Source: Catenaria anguillulae PL171 (taxonomy: Eukaryota; Blastocladiomycota; Blastocladiomycetes; Blastocladiales; Catenariaceae). Taken from it: 34,575 bases of DNA. Where the stretch lies: the NCBI GenBank assembly GCA_002102555.1, contig MCFL01000255.1:1-34575 (forward strand). The letters run 5' to 3'. A program made the translations under genes and the position numbers. This document shows positions 1 to 9,490 of this stretch, piece by piece; position 1 is the first letter of the stretch, and every line of letters begins with the position of its first letter. A model generated the notes under the pieces. It was not told the origin of the DNA. It searched no databases and worked only from the letters and a program-made list of their open reading frames with translations.

Positions 1-1199
1 AAAGCAAGCTGAGAATGCGAACGGTGTGCATACATTGCATCGCAGCAAACAGTACGATAACCAACAACTTGATCCAGGAATGACTCATGGCCGGGCCGGG
101 AGGACGCATGCACAGCCTGTCGGCGCATGGCCCTCATGCATGCTCGGCAATGGCCGGCAGGTGTTTCGGCGCTTGTTCCTTTGTTTCCATCTCCTTTTGA
201 GAGAAACGTGCCCATTGATGATGGCCTCATTATGTGCGCCTGGTCGTGACTGGTCTAGATCTTGGCATTAATGTCCAAAGGTAAAACTGGCACTACACTG
301 CTGGCTAGCTTCACCAGCGAGCTAATCCTGTTTTCTGTTTCGCCTTCGACTCCTTGTGGCGCGAAGGGGTGACTCGATCATGCCTGCATTTTTCCCGGGC
401 ACATTTTCTCTCAAAAGGAAGTCCGGCCCCTCCTCCTCAAGACTGTATAAACAGGATAACAGGATAAGTATACAGCAAAGGTGCGTTCCAGTCTGCATTT
501 GGGTGAATCCATTCGTCACAAGCCTTGGCGCGCCCGCTCCCCAGCCAAACGCAGTCTGTTACTCTGCCTGCACTGCGCCTGCATCCATGAATGTTGCGGT
601 CAGTGATGGGCCTGTGCCTGCACGCTTTGGGCGACTCCACTCCCTGTTTGTACATGCCGCGAGTGCATGGAGGCGGCTGTCATCGATCAAGTTGCCGTTC
701 GCCTTGGGCCGGACTGGATCTTCCCATCATGCATCATGCAGGGACGACGGGCCGTCAAGTCGTCTCTGCACTCGTTCTCTCTCCACAATCGTTTGATGCA
801 TACATCACCCTATGCGAGATATGGATGCTAACTGACATTGTACTCACTGAATCCTTCTGCCGCCCTTCATCCGAATCACCCTCCCCTTTTCCTCTCCGGC
901 ATCATCCTCCGCCCGTCTGGTTCCGGCCCACCGACTCACATCCACATCCGGGCTCGTCAGGTTCTTGCGACATCTCGTATGTTTGTTCACATTCTCCGGC
1001 CCATGCACCCTCCACACCGCACATAAGTCAAGGCTACTCCGGTCGCTGAGCTTGCGACTGTCGCCAGCATGCACATGATAGCTTGTCCCTGACTTGCTCA
1101 TTTTCTGTTCAAATGCATCGATTAGGCGGGCACTTCTTCCCATTTTCATACATTTAGATACTTTCTCGCATCCCCCCGCTCTCCCGTCACTTGTCCACG
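1..1199. other. Intergenic, left edge
   Basis: No convincing gene was found. Open frames here (for example 356-796 on the plus strand and 844-1656 on the minus strand) have no recognisable domain, are composition-driven and partly run into the chitinase. A TATAAA-like word lies near 446 but no coding start with support follows it. The last 100 bases, rich in C and T, are the likely leader of the chitinase. Confidence 0.5.
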
Positions 1200-3044
1200 A
1201 TGCGCTCACTTTCGACCACGCTCGCAATTGCGCTCCTTGCTTCTTTGGCCGCGCTGGTCGCTGCCCAGAATGCTCAGCAAAACGTATACTCGTACTACTA
1301 CGGACTCGACACTGGGTATGCATCCTCACATGCATTTTGCTGCTACCGTCACTCTCAACTTGTTTCTTACAAAAACGTGTTCCCACGCTCGCACTTGCGT
1401 TCGCTCGCCTAGGGTCCAGCCTTACGAACAGCCCGGCAACAAGATCACCCATGTGCTCTTTTCGTTTGCCAACATCTTGCAGGACGGCACCATCACTTTG
1501 ACTGGTCCCGCCCACTCGGCCGCCGGCCGCGATGCCTACACAAAGGCCACCAAGAAGGTCTTCAAGCACTTTGACGAGAAGCCGTGTGCATGCTCGGGCG
1601 AATGCCTCAAGGGTGAGGCTTGGCAGCTGTTTTTGTTCAAGAAGAAGTACCCGCACATCAAGACCATCTTGTCGGTTGGCGGCTGGACGTGGTCCGACAA
1701 CTTCTCGACCGTGTTTGCCAATGCTGGAGCGCGCAAGCGTGCCATTGATTCCGCAAAGTCGTTGATGGACGAGCTCGGTATGGACGGTTTGGATATCGGT
1801 ACGATTTTGGTTGGCATTTCCTTTGGTTTACCTGGTGGGTATTAACTCGTCAACGCCATTTGCTTTCTCGTTGCGGGATGTCTCGGTGTATGGTAACTTT
1901 AGACTGGGAATTCCCGACGTCCACCGACAAGACCAAGGCCGAGTACCCGTTCTGGTCGTCGAGTCCGCAAGATTGGGACAACTTGGCTGTCTTCTTTGAG
2001 CAGGCCCGCGCGGCGTACGGCAACAAGTACTTGCTCACCTATGCCATGACGGCGTTTGTGTATCCCAACTCGGACAAGGCGGTTGCTTCGCTCGGCAAGA
2101 CGCTTGATGCCATGCTTGTCATGTCGTACGAGGTACGTATTCTCTGGCAGTTCCTGATTCTCGCAAGGATTTCTTTGTTCATAGCTGACGAATCGCTTCT
2201 CTGTACAACACAGTTCCACCATGGCCGCGGCGTCACTTGGGCAACCTACACGCTCAAAGTCCCCTCCTCGGACGCACCCGCTCTGCAAACCCACAACGTC
2301 CAAGCCGGCCTGGAAACCTTTGTCAAGGCTGGTGTCCCCAAGGAAAAGATTGTCGTGGGCATCCCGCTTTACGGCAACGGCTACGTTGGCCTTTCTCCCA
2401 ACACGCAATGGCTCGACAACATCCCAGGCCTCGGCGCGCCAACCACGGGCTCGGTCAAAATGGTTGAGCCTGTCCCGTACAACACGCTGCTCCCCACTGT
2501 GACCCGCCCCGGCTGGAAAAAGACGGTCGACCCGAAGCGCGGCATCACGTCCTACTTCAACGGCTCGTCGGTCTGGTTTGTTGAATCGCCCGAATCTGTC
2601 AAGCAAAAGGCCGAATTCGTCAAGTCGTCCGGATACGCCGGCATCATGCTATGGAACTCGAACCAGGACTACAAGGAGTCTGCGCCCGAGTCGCTCATTT
2701 CCGCGATCGCGTCCGTGTACCCGGCCACGACCAATGGCCCCGATGTGCGCAAGACCCCATTCTGCTTGCAAGAGTCTCCCAAGTGGTGCAACCTGAAGTG
2801 CGGCTACAAGCACCCCGAAGGCGACTTTTTGACTGCCGCGCCATCGACCGGTGCAGGTGACTCCAAGCCCGCCCCGGGCTCTGGTTCAGGCACCGCACCG
2901 TCGGTTCCGGGCAACAACCAGCCTGGAGGCTCGACCAACGCGCAAGGCCAAGGTGGCGCGTCGCCTTCAGGGGCCACTAAGGGCTCGGTTGCCGGGGTGT
3001 TTTCCCTGCTGGTCGTCGCCGCAACTGCTGCTGTTCTCCTGTAA
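1200..3044 (+). CDS. GPI-anchored GH18 chitinase, four exons
   Basis: Secreted family 18 glycosyl hydrolase that cleaves beta-1,4 N-acetylglucosamine chains, probably at the cell surface in wall remodelling. Exons are 1200-1315, 1413-1798, 1903-2132 and 2214-3044, which sum to 521 codons (520 aa). The ATG at 1200 opens a clear signal peptide (MRSLSTTLAIALLASLAALV, cut near AQN). Exon 2 carries KITHVLFSFANI and SVGGWTWS. The splice between exons 2 and 3 creates the catalytic motif DGLDIDWEFP (DxxDxDxE), so both Asp and the proton-donor Glu are present. Further GH18 marks are MSYE joined to FHHG, the IPLYGNGY strand and MLWNSNQD. After a small Cys-bearing segment (CLQESPKWCNLKC) comes a Gly/Ser/Pro stalk and a hydrophobic C-terminus (FSLLVVAATAAVLL), which reads as a GPI-attachment signal. 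No chitin-binding domain is seen. Confidence is high for family and splicing, moderate for the GPI anchor. Confidence 0.93.
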
Positions 3045-4433
3045 AGTGCTTTTGTTTTGTTGCACATTTGTTTCCCATTTGACTTTCTCGGTTTGCTTGT
3101 TTCCGTACCTCGCACATGCCCTTGTCGTGGACATTTTTCTTCCCGTTTTCTTGTCAGGTTTGTTTCCATATCTGCAATTAGATTGCATGACTTTGCGTTC
3201 TATGTCAATGTACTTTACGCATGATTTTCTCTTCTCCTCTCTTTCTCTGATTTGGCAACGACCCCGCCAGACCTGCTGGCAAGTACAGCTTGACACGTCC
3301 CATGTGCCGTCACGTGATTCTGGATGCAAATGAACGCAAACACGCAAACGCATCCTGTCTGATGGGCGGATGATAGCCCAACCTCGCCGCGAACCTCGAA
3401 AGACCTGACACCACAGCTTCTAGTTTATGCAAACACATTCGCATCCATGTACATTTCCATGCCGCCAGCGCCCAGCAACAAGCCCGTGCCGAATTGGCGC
3501 GTGCTCGCCTTGTCCCTCTGTTCGCAGTGGCGACAGGGAGAGTATGCAACGTTCAGCGCAAACTTTCCTTTGACTTGTAACAGGACGGAATTGGCGGGCG
3601 TCTTGCTTGCCGCCGCTTCCCTGCTGCTGCGCTGGTGGATCCTCTGGATGATGCCAGAGCAAACTTACCTAATTGTAACAAGGCCTCATAGTCCCTCGGC
3701 AGCCGTCAACGTGCTCGGGGGCTCCAGGTTTCTTGACATTATCTTCTCGTCTCTTCGCGGGGAACTGGTTCGCATTTGTGCGAGTCGAATTGCTGGATTA
3801 TGTAACTGCAAGTGTTTCGGATGTTGGTTCGGTCCGAAAGGAGACTCGCCGCCATGTGAGCTAGACCGAGATAATTAGTTCTGCACACGACTCGACTTGC
3901 CCAATTTGTGCACTTCCGCCATGATGCCCTCCCTGTGCTGCGTGTGGGCACTTCAATCCATTTGACCGGGGTATGGAGGCCTGAATTCAGATTCCACAAG
4001 AAATACTCAGGGACCGTACATTAAGTAATGCCTCGGATCATGACAAATGATTGTTAACTGGGCTCTCATTGTCCAGTCTGTATGCGTGGAAGTCAGTTTT
4101 CGACGCCCAAGCGAGGCGCACCCCGCACCCCGCTCCGGAACCAGTCATAAAGGTCAGCACGTGTCATGCCGTGTCTGGAATTGGCCTCCCAACCGCGAAC
4201 GTGTCAGGTCGCCTTCACGAGTCCATCCGGGTATGTCAGGATTCAGGAATGCTGACTCGTAGACCGTGTCTGTTCTCATACTTCCTTGCCGTACTGTTTC
4301 CGACAACAGGCGCAGAGCAACCGCATAAAACAGTGTCCGACCCACGTCCCATTTCAACCACGAACCATGCTAACCGAACCTCAACCGCTTCGACGTCTCT
4401 CTCTCTTGCACTTTGACCAACAAAACTAGCACC
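3045..4433. other. Intergenic between chitinase and ADH-like gene
   Basis: About 1.4 kb without a supported gene. The longest frame, 3447-3878 on the plus strand, has no recognisable domain and no splice partners. Near 4321-4330 a CATAAAA word sits about 110 bases before the next ATG and could be a weak TATA element. Confidence 0.45.
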
Positions 4434-5234
4434 ATGACGGCCACCTCCACTACCATCAACGCAACTGACATTTCGGTCCAAATCGACCAGTCGACCTCCT
4501 CGTCACTCGCCTCGTCCTACCTTCTCCTCGGCACTGTCTCTGCCGTCGGCACGCTCGTGACCGACCTGGCTCCCGCTGACCGCATCGTCATCCACGTTCC
4601 CACAGCAACGGGCCGCACGTGCGGCAACTGTCGCTGGTGTCTCAAGGGTAGCGACGAAATGTGCTCGACGCACGCCAACGCCAACACGCCCGACTTGATC
4701 CCGGGCCAAGCCGCGGTTGTGCCGGCAAAGTCGGTGTTCAAGGTGTCGGGCTACAACAACATGCTGGCGGCGGCGACGGTTGAGGCTGCCGCGTCCGTGT
4801 ACGCGCCGCTCAGAAAGCACATGGCGCTTGGCGTGCGGGTAGGGATCGCGACCGTGGTTGACAGCGACACTGTAGGCGCGCAGAGACAACTGGCCAGCTC
4901 GTTTGCACAGGTTCTTGGCGCAGGCGAGGTTGCAACGGATTCGATTCAGGCCGGGTCGGTAGATCTGCTGCTCATTTTGCTCGGTGCAGCCAGTGTTCCC
5001 GCCAATGTGGTCTGGGAAGAGCTGATTGGCAAGGTGAGTGTTGGCGGAAAGGTCGTAATTGTTGGCGCTCAAGGAACCGATGGCCAGGGCCAAGGTCTGG
5101 GAATCAAGCTCAACTTGGGTGCAGTCATCTCCGGACAAAGGGAGGTGGTTGGATCAACGTGGGAAGTGGCGAGGGGACTTGTTGAGGAGATGGTGAGGTT
5201 TGCGGACAAGATGAGCGTCGAGCTGGCGCTCTGA
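4434..5234 (+). CDS. Short zinc-type alcohol dehydrogenase relative, probable pseudoenzyme
   Basis: A 266-aa single-exon member of the medium-chain dehydrogenase (cinnamyl-alcohol dehydrogenase-like) family; normal members have about 350 aa. The start at 4434 follows GCACC and is the only good ATG. The structural-zinc knuckle is intact: CGNCRWC followed by C, spacing C-x2-C-x2-C-x7-C, near residues 62-76. The later segments VDLLLILLGA, GGKVVIVGA and VISGQREVVGS match the family in order. Missing are the catalytic-zinc Cys and the GHE motif (the site reads LLLGTVSAVG), the GxGGxG nucleotide loop (the site reads GVRVGIATVVDSD) and the last 35 or so residues. By family knowledge it should not bind catalytic zinc or NAD(P)H normally. 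The frame is clean, with no stops, so it may be an expressed structural relic rather than a decayed gene. Family is fairly sure; function is unknown. Confidence 0.7.
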   Translation: MTATSTTINATDISVQIDQSTSSSLASSYLLLGTVSAVGTLVTDLAPADRIVIHVPTATGRTCGNCRWCLKGSDEMCSTHANANTPDLIPGQAAVVPAKSVFKVSGYNNMLAAATVEAAASVYAPLRKHMALGVRVGIATVVDSDTVGAQRQLASSFAQVLGAGEVATDSIQAGSVDLLLILLGAASVPANVVWEELIGKVSVGGKVVIVGAQGTDGQGQGLGIKLNLGAVISGQREVVGSTWEVARGLVEEMVRFADKMSVELAL

Positions 5235-5768
5235 TTCGGGACAATTGTCTGACTTGTGGATTGTGCACTCAATTTATGTTGTTTTTCACTTGTCCGAATG
5301 CATGGTACTTCATTCCGGAAGCAAGGAGCGTGAGCCTGGGAACACGCTTGTCAATAACCTTGTTTTGTTCGTTTCGAGTCGTTATGGACCCTTATCAGCA
5401 TATTCTCATGGGCAGAGCAAAGACTCGGCCTCTGTATTGTATGTGGTGGTTTGTAAATGCGAGGATGCGCCTCCTTAACCTTTGGATTTGACTCGACTGG
5501 CCTCGCTCAAAATCGGCAATTCGTTTGGCTCGCGATCGCTGATGACAAAAGGGGAAAAGCGTGCGTGTTTGGAGAATCGATTCCCAATCACCAAACTCTC
5601 TTTAGCGCTCGACGCAATACATAAACCCCAAGACGGACTCCCGTAACCGTGACAACCTCTCTCCAACTCACAGCAATACCGTCCTAGACATTGGATCCAT
5701 CCATTTCGACTCGCTACTGTGAGCATTTACCCTCCCTGTCGCCTACACCCCCAAATCCTTCATCAACC
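5235..5768. other. Intergenic, beta-tubulin upstream region
   Basis: No gene is visible. The last 150 bases are probably the tubulin promoter and leader: a CATAAAC word lies near 5620, and a stretch rich in CCT and CAC precedes the ATG. Nothing else stands out. Confidence 0.4.
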
Positions 5769-7544
5769 ATGCGCGAAATCGTTTGCCTGGCTGTCGGTCA
5801 AGTACGTGACATGTTTGTCTGCACCGTACCGCGATACCTGTATGCTGACCTGATCCATCGCCTGCGATCGATCCGTTATCCTTCCCACTCATTCCACAGT
5901 GCGGTAACCAAATCGGCGCGAAGTTCTGGTACATATCCCTCATTACACTTTGGTGTCCCTTTGACGCGTTTCCCACCCAATCTGACTCAACACACCACAT
6001 CTTCACATTACAGGGAAGTCATCTCGGACGAGCACGGTATCGACCCCTCGGGCACGTACACGGGTGAAAACTCCAATCTGCAACTCGAGCGCATCAATGT
6101 CTACTACAACGAAGCCGGATCGGGCAAATACGTGCCGCGCTCGGTCCTCGTCGACCTCGAACCAGGCACCATGGACTCTGTCCGTGCGGGCCCCTACGGT
6201 GCACTCTTCCGTCCCGACAACTTTGTCTTTGGCCAATCGGGCGCGGGTAACAACTGGGCAAAGGGTTACTACACGGAGGGTGCAGAGCTCGTTGAATCGG
6301 TTTTGGACGTTGTCCGCAAGGAGGCCGAGGGCTGCGAGTGTCTGCAAGGGTTCCAAGTCACGCACTCGCTTGGTGGTGGTACCGGATCCGGTCTCGGTAC
6401 TTTGCTCGTGTCCAAGATTCGTGAAGAGTTCCCCGATCGCATGATGTGCACCTTCTCGGTGGCGCCGTCGCCAAAGGTTTCCGATACCGTTGTTGAGCCC
6501 TACAATGCGACCTTGTCGGTGCACCAGCTCGTGGAGAACGCGGACCAGACCTTCTGTATTGATAATGAGGCGCTGTACGACATTTGCTTCCGGACGCTCA
6601 AGCTGTCCAACCCAAGCTATGGTGACTTGAACCACTTGGTGTCGGCCGTCATGTCGGGCGTCACGACGTGCTTGCGTTTCCCTGGTCAATTGAATGCCGA
6701 TATGCGCAAGTTGGCTGTCAACCTGATTCCGTTCCCGCGTCTTCACTTCTTCATGTGCGGGTTTGCGCCCTTGACGTCGCGTGGTTCGCAACAGTACCGG
6801 GCATTGACGGTTCCCGAGCTCACGCAGCAAATGTTTGACGCAAAGAACATGATGACGGCGTGCGACCCGCGCGAGGGCCGGTACTTGACCGTCTCTGCAA
6901 TCTTCCGTGGTCGCGTTTCGATGAAGGAGGTGGACACGCAAATGTGCCAAGTGCAAGCAAAGAACTCGCCGCGGTTTGTCGAATGGATCCCGTACAATGT
7001 CAAGACGGCTGTGTGCGACGTGGCACCAAAGGGGCTCAAGATGAGTTCGGTGTTTATTGGCAACTCAACGTCGATCCAAGACCTATTCAAGCGCATCAAC
7101 CAACAGTTTGCGGCCATGTTCCGTCGCAAGGCCTTCTTGCACTGGTACACGGGCGAGGGCATGGACGAGATGGAGTTTACCGAGGCCGAGTCCAACATGC
7201 ACGATCTCGTGACCGAGTACCAGCAATACCAGACGGCGGTTGTGGATACCGAGGAAGACGATTACCGCGCGCCCGTCAAGAAGGCCCAGCAGCAGCAACA
7301 AGCTACGCCCACGCAGGCAAAGGCACCCGCCAGTCCATTTGGCCAAAGCACCCCGGTCCCGATCGCACGGCCTCAGCCAGTGTCCATGTCGCCGCCACCT
7401 GCGGCCGCATCAAATGCCTTCTTTGGCGGCGGTGCTGCGGCGGCACCAGCACCTGTTTCGCAGTCGGCCGCTGCGTCGGTCCCATCGCCGTCAACCTCAC
7501 CTGCAGCGCAGCCGGCATCGTCGCCGTCGCCTGTTGCCCAGTAA
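5769..7544 (+). CDS. tub2: Beta-tubulin with long non-acidic C-terminal tail, three exons
   Basis: GTP-binding subunit of the alpha/beta-tubulin dimer. Exons are 5769-5801, 5900-5928 and 6014-7544, giving 531 codons (530 aa) against about 445 in the family. The joins rebuild [36 protein letters not shown] exactly where beta-tubulins continue. The GTP loop [26 protein letters not shown] and [16 protein letters not shown] are all present. The first exon departs from the usual MREIVHIQAGQ. One extra residue occurs near position 40. The residue equivalent to canonical Glu198 is Gln (VENADQTFC) while Phe200 and Phe167 are kept. From about residue 428 the usual short Glu-rich tail is replaced by about 103 residues: a brief acidic start (DTEEDD) and then Gln, Pro, Ala and Ser with a QQQQQ run. 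The frame is open to a clear TAA. The first 427 residues are certain. The tail is read directly but its expression is untested. Confidence 0.96.
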   Translation: MREIVCLAVGQVRDMFVCTVPRYLYADLIHRLRSIRYPSHSFHSAVTKSARSSGTYPSLHFGVPLTRFPPNLTQHTTSSHYREVISDEHGIDPSGTYTGENSNLQLERINVYYNEAGSGKYVPRSVLVDLEPGTMDSVRAGPYGALFRPDNFVFGQSGAGNNWAKGYYTEGAELVESVLDVVRKEAEGCECLQGFQVTHSLGGGTGSGLGTLLVSKIREEFPDRMMCTFSVAPSPKVSDTVVEPYNATLSVHQLVENADQTFCIDNEALYDICFRTLKLSNPSYGDLNHLVSAVMSGVTTCLRFPGQLNADMRKLAVNLIPFPRLHFFMCGFAPLTSRGSQQYRALTVPELTQQMFDAKNMMTACDPREGRYLTVSAIFRGRVSMKEVDTQMCQVQAKNSPRFVEWIPYNVKTAVCDVAPKGLKMSSVFIGNSTSIQDLFKRINQQFAAMFRRKAFLHWYTGEGMDEMEFTEAESNMHDLVTEYQQYQTAVVDTEEDDYRAPVKKAQQQQQATPTQAKAPASPFGQSTPVPIARPQPVSMSPPPAAASNAFFGGGAAAAPAPVSQSAAASVPSPSTSPAAQPASSPSPVAQ

Positions 7545-7947
7545 TTCGCCATCATTATAGAAAATCACAGTACGAGAGTCATGTGTGCGTGTGGGAAATT
7601 GTGGTTGGCAAGCTGATCGAGTGCCTGGGTCCAGTTCGATGACGCGTCCTTGTTTCTGCTTTCTGCTGATGTTGGGTTGTCTGTGTAAACCCTTTTTTAC
7701 TTTGTTGTATTTCGGTTCATTCTCTCACTATACTGCTGTTAATCAATGACGGCTGACATTTGGAGAGAGAGAGAGAAACGTTTTGTATTGTTGCTTGCCA
7801 TCTAGTAGCAGTTGGGGCGGTCAACAACAAAGTAAGTGGAACAACGGAAGCATGAAGTGTGGATGCAGAAATCATCGTGACAACAAGTCGGAATGAATAT
7901 GGGTACATCAAATCGTCAAATCATCTGCTCGAATCCCTCCAGCCGAA
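7545..7947. other. Convergent 3' intergenic region
   Basis: About 400 bases between the tubulin stop and the stop of the minus-strand phosphatase gene; it must hold both 3' ends. A short GA-dinucleotide run lies near 7762-7776. No coding signal is visible. Confidence 0.4.
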
Positions 7948-9018
7948 TTACTGCCCCATGCCTCCACTACCTCCGCCCAATCCTTCGCCGTCCTCAATAA
8001 TCAGCATGTCCTCTGGGTCCACATCCTGCGCTCCGGCTCCTTGCTCCTCATGCTCCAACACAAACTGCGTCTCTTCCTCTGGTTTGGACTCTTTGCGGCA
8101 GTACTGATCAAAGAACGCTTCAATAAACTTCTCCTGCTCCACCGTCTCAACAGCCCGTCTGGAGCGCCTCTGCCGGACAAACTCGATCGACCGCTCCGCA
8201 TCATCAATGATCCCATGCTTGAGCATGTAGCAACAGCTGACGAGCGCAGCGCGACCGATGCCGCCGCGGCAGTGCACAATGACATTGTGGCCTTGTTGCA
8301 GAGTCGAGTGCATGGCCTCAATCACGTCATGCAGGATGGACATGTCTGGCGGGACGCTGCCATCTACCATGGGAATGCGGGCGACAGTCAGACCCAGAGA
8401 GGTGGCGATGGACGAGTAGCGCGGCCAAGGGGCACCGAGGAAGGCAAGTTCGTCGTCGGAAAGACAACTAGATAAATTTTTTAATCGTCGCAAGTCAGGT
8501 ATCGTCACACAATACCCGTCGATGCAATTGAATTGTAATGATTGAGGAATCGTACTTGACAATCAATCGCACACCCATACTGGCCAAACGAGGCAGATCA
8601 ATGTCCAAATCCCGAGCAACTGGCGGGCGCATTTGTGGGGCAAGTGGTGCGTCCAAGCGGACTCGTTTTCCTGGACAACTCGTCAGGCCAATGTTCCCAC
8701 CGGTTTTGCTCGTGTTGTTGGTTGCGATCGCATTGGTCATTGAAGAAAAGAGCAGGTCGGAATCGGATTCGTCCCGATGCAAAAAAAGCCAAGAGACTGT
8801 GAGGTTCACGGCACAGGTCCTTGAGTTGAGGTGGTATGGCTCATCATGACCCTGGATAACACAGCAGACATACCGCTCAACGGGTGAGTATGGGAAGTGC
8901 GCACCCCAAGGCCACTGACGGCGGCCGGAGGTGCGGTTGGTGCCAGGCTCACCTTAGTTGCCGATGACGACGGAGTCGTGTTCGTAGAAGTGGATTCCAT
9001 CGAGAGAACGTGAGGCAT
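7948..9018 (-). CDS. CDKN3: CDKN3/KAP-like dual-specificity phosphatase, three exons
   Basis: Cysteine phosphatase of the KAP family; relatives dephosphorylate the activating threonine of CDKs. Exons (minus strand) are 9018-8953, 8851-8556 and 8467-7948, summing to 294 codons (293 aa); a second in-frame ATG at 9000 would give 287. Exon 2 carries the KAP-type lead-in VSWLFLHRDE and NIGLTSCPGKR. The join between exons 2 and 3 restores RLIVN-CLSDDELAFLG. Exon 3 holds the general-acid loop PMVDGSVPPD and the signature HCRGGIGR (Cx5R), so Cys, Arg and Asp are all present. The C-terminal 40 residues form an acidic and Gly-rich tail not found in human KAP. The gene is divergent from the adenylyl cyclase across about 470 bases. 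KAP is the best family match; a related fungal dual-specificity group cannot be excluded. Confidence 0.85.
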
Positions 9019-9410
9019 GATATGGTCTGGAATTGCTTAGCCGAACCACGATTGATGATTGCTCAAAGTCTTTAGAGCAGGGAGATGTGACTTGGAAATT
9101 CTTTTTGTGCGCCCATTTTGCATTTTGACAAGGACGAGCACCACAGACACCTGGTGGTGCGAACATGGCCAAACGAAACCACACTGCAAAGCCAAGTGGT
9201 CGTCATCCGAAAACAAATGTGCATCTTTTCCCAGTCCGACTAAAACGTGTTTCAAGGTGCTCTATTGACCCGAACTCCATGCAATACTGTCAGCTTCAGT
9301 GATTCATCAAGATTCTCGGACGTCAATGTAGTTCATGTCCATTTCCCTTCTCAAGCTCGGTTTGCGCGCTCCAACGGACTAGTGACTTACGTTCTCAATA
9401 ACGAATGAGC

Positions 9411-9490
<80 letters not shown>
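9019..9490. promoter_or_regulatory. Divergent promoter region between phosphatase and cyclase
   Basis: About 470 bases separate the two divergent starts. It must contain both promoters. No clear TATA box was found. Its right end is the CAA repeat described separately. An ATG at 9405 begins a different frame from the cyclase start at 9491. Confidence 0.4.
9411..9490 (+). repeat. (CAA)n microsatellite abutting the cyclase ATG
   Basis: Eighty bases of uninterrupted AAC/CAA triplets, about 26.7 units, ending directly at the ATG at 9491. Read from 9405 the repeat codes for about 27 Asn; read in the cyclase frame it would code for Gln, but a TGA at 9383 closes that frame upstream unless an upstream exon splices in at about 9410. 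It may therefore be 5' leader or part of a poly-Gln N-terminus. Confidence 0.9.

Noticed and set aside
356-796. Plus-strand 146-codon frame at the left edge
   Set aside because: No domain, no splice support, no conserved pattern.
3447-3878. Plus-strand 143-codon frame between chitinase and dehydrogenase
   Set aside because: No recognisable domain and no upstream promoter signal; likely chance.
6003-6956. Long minus-strand open frame (317 codons) opposite beta-tubulin
   Set aside because: Antisense shadow of a highly conserved gene with no recognisable domain.
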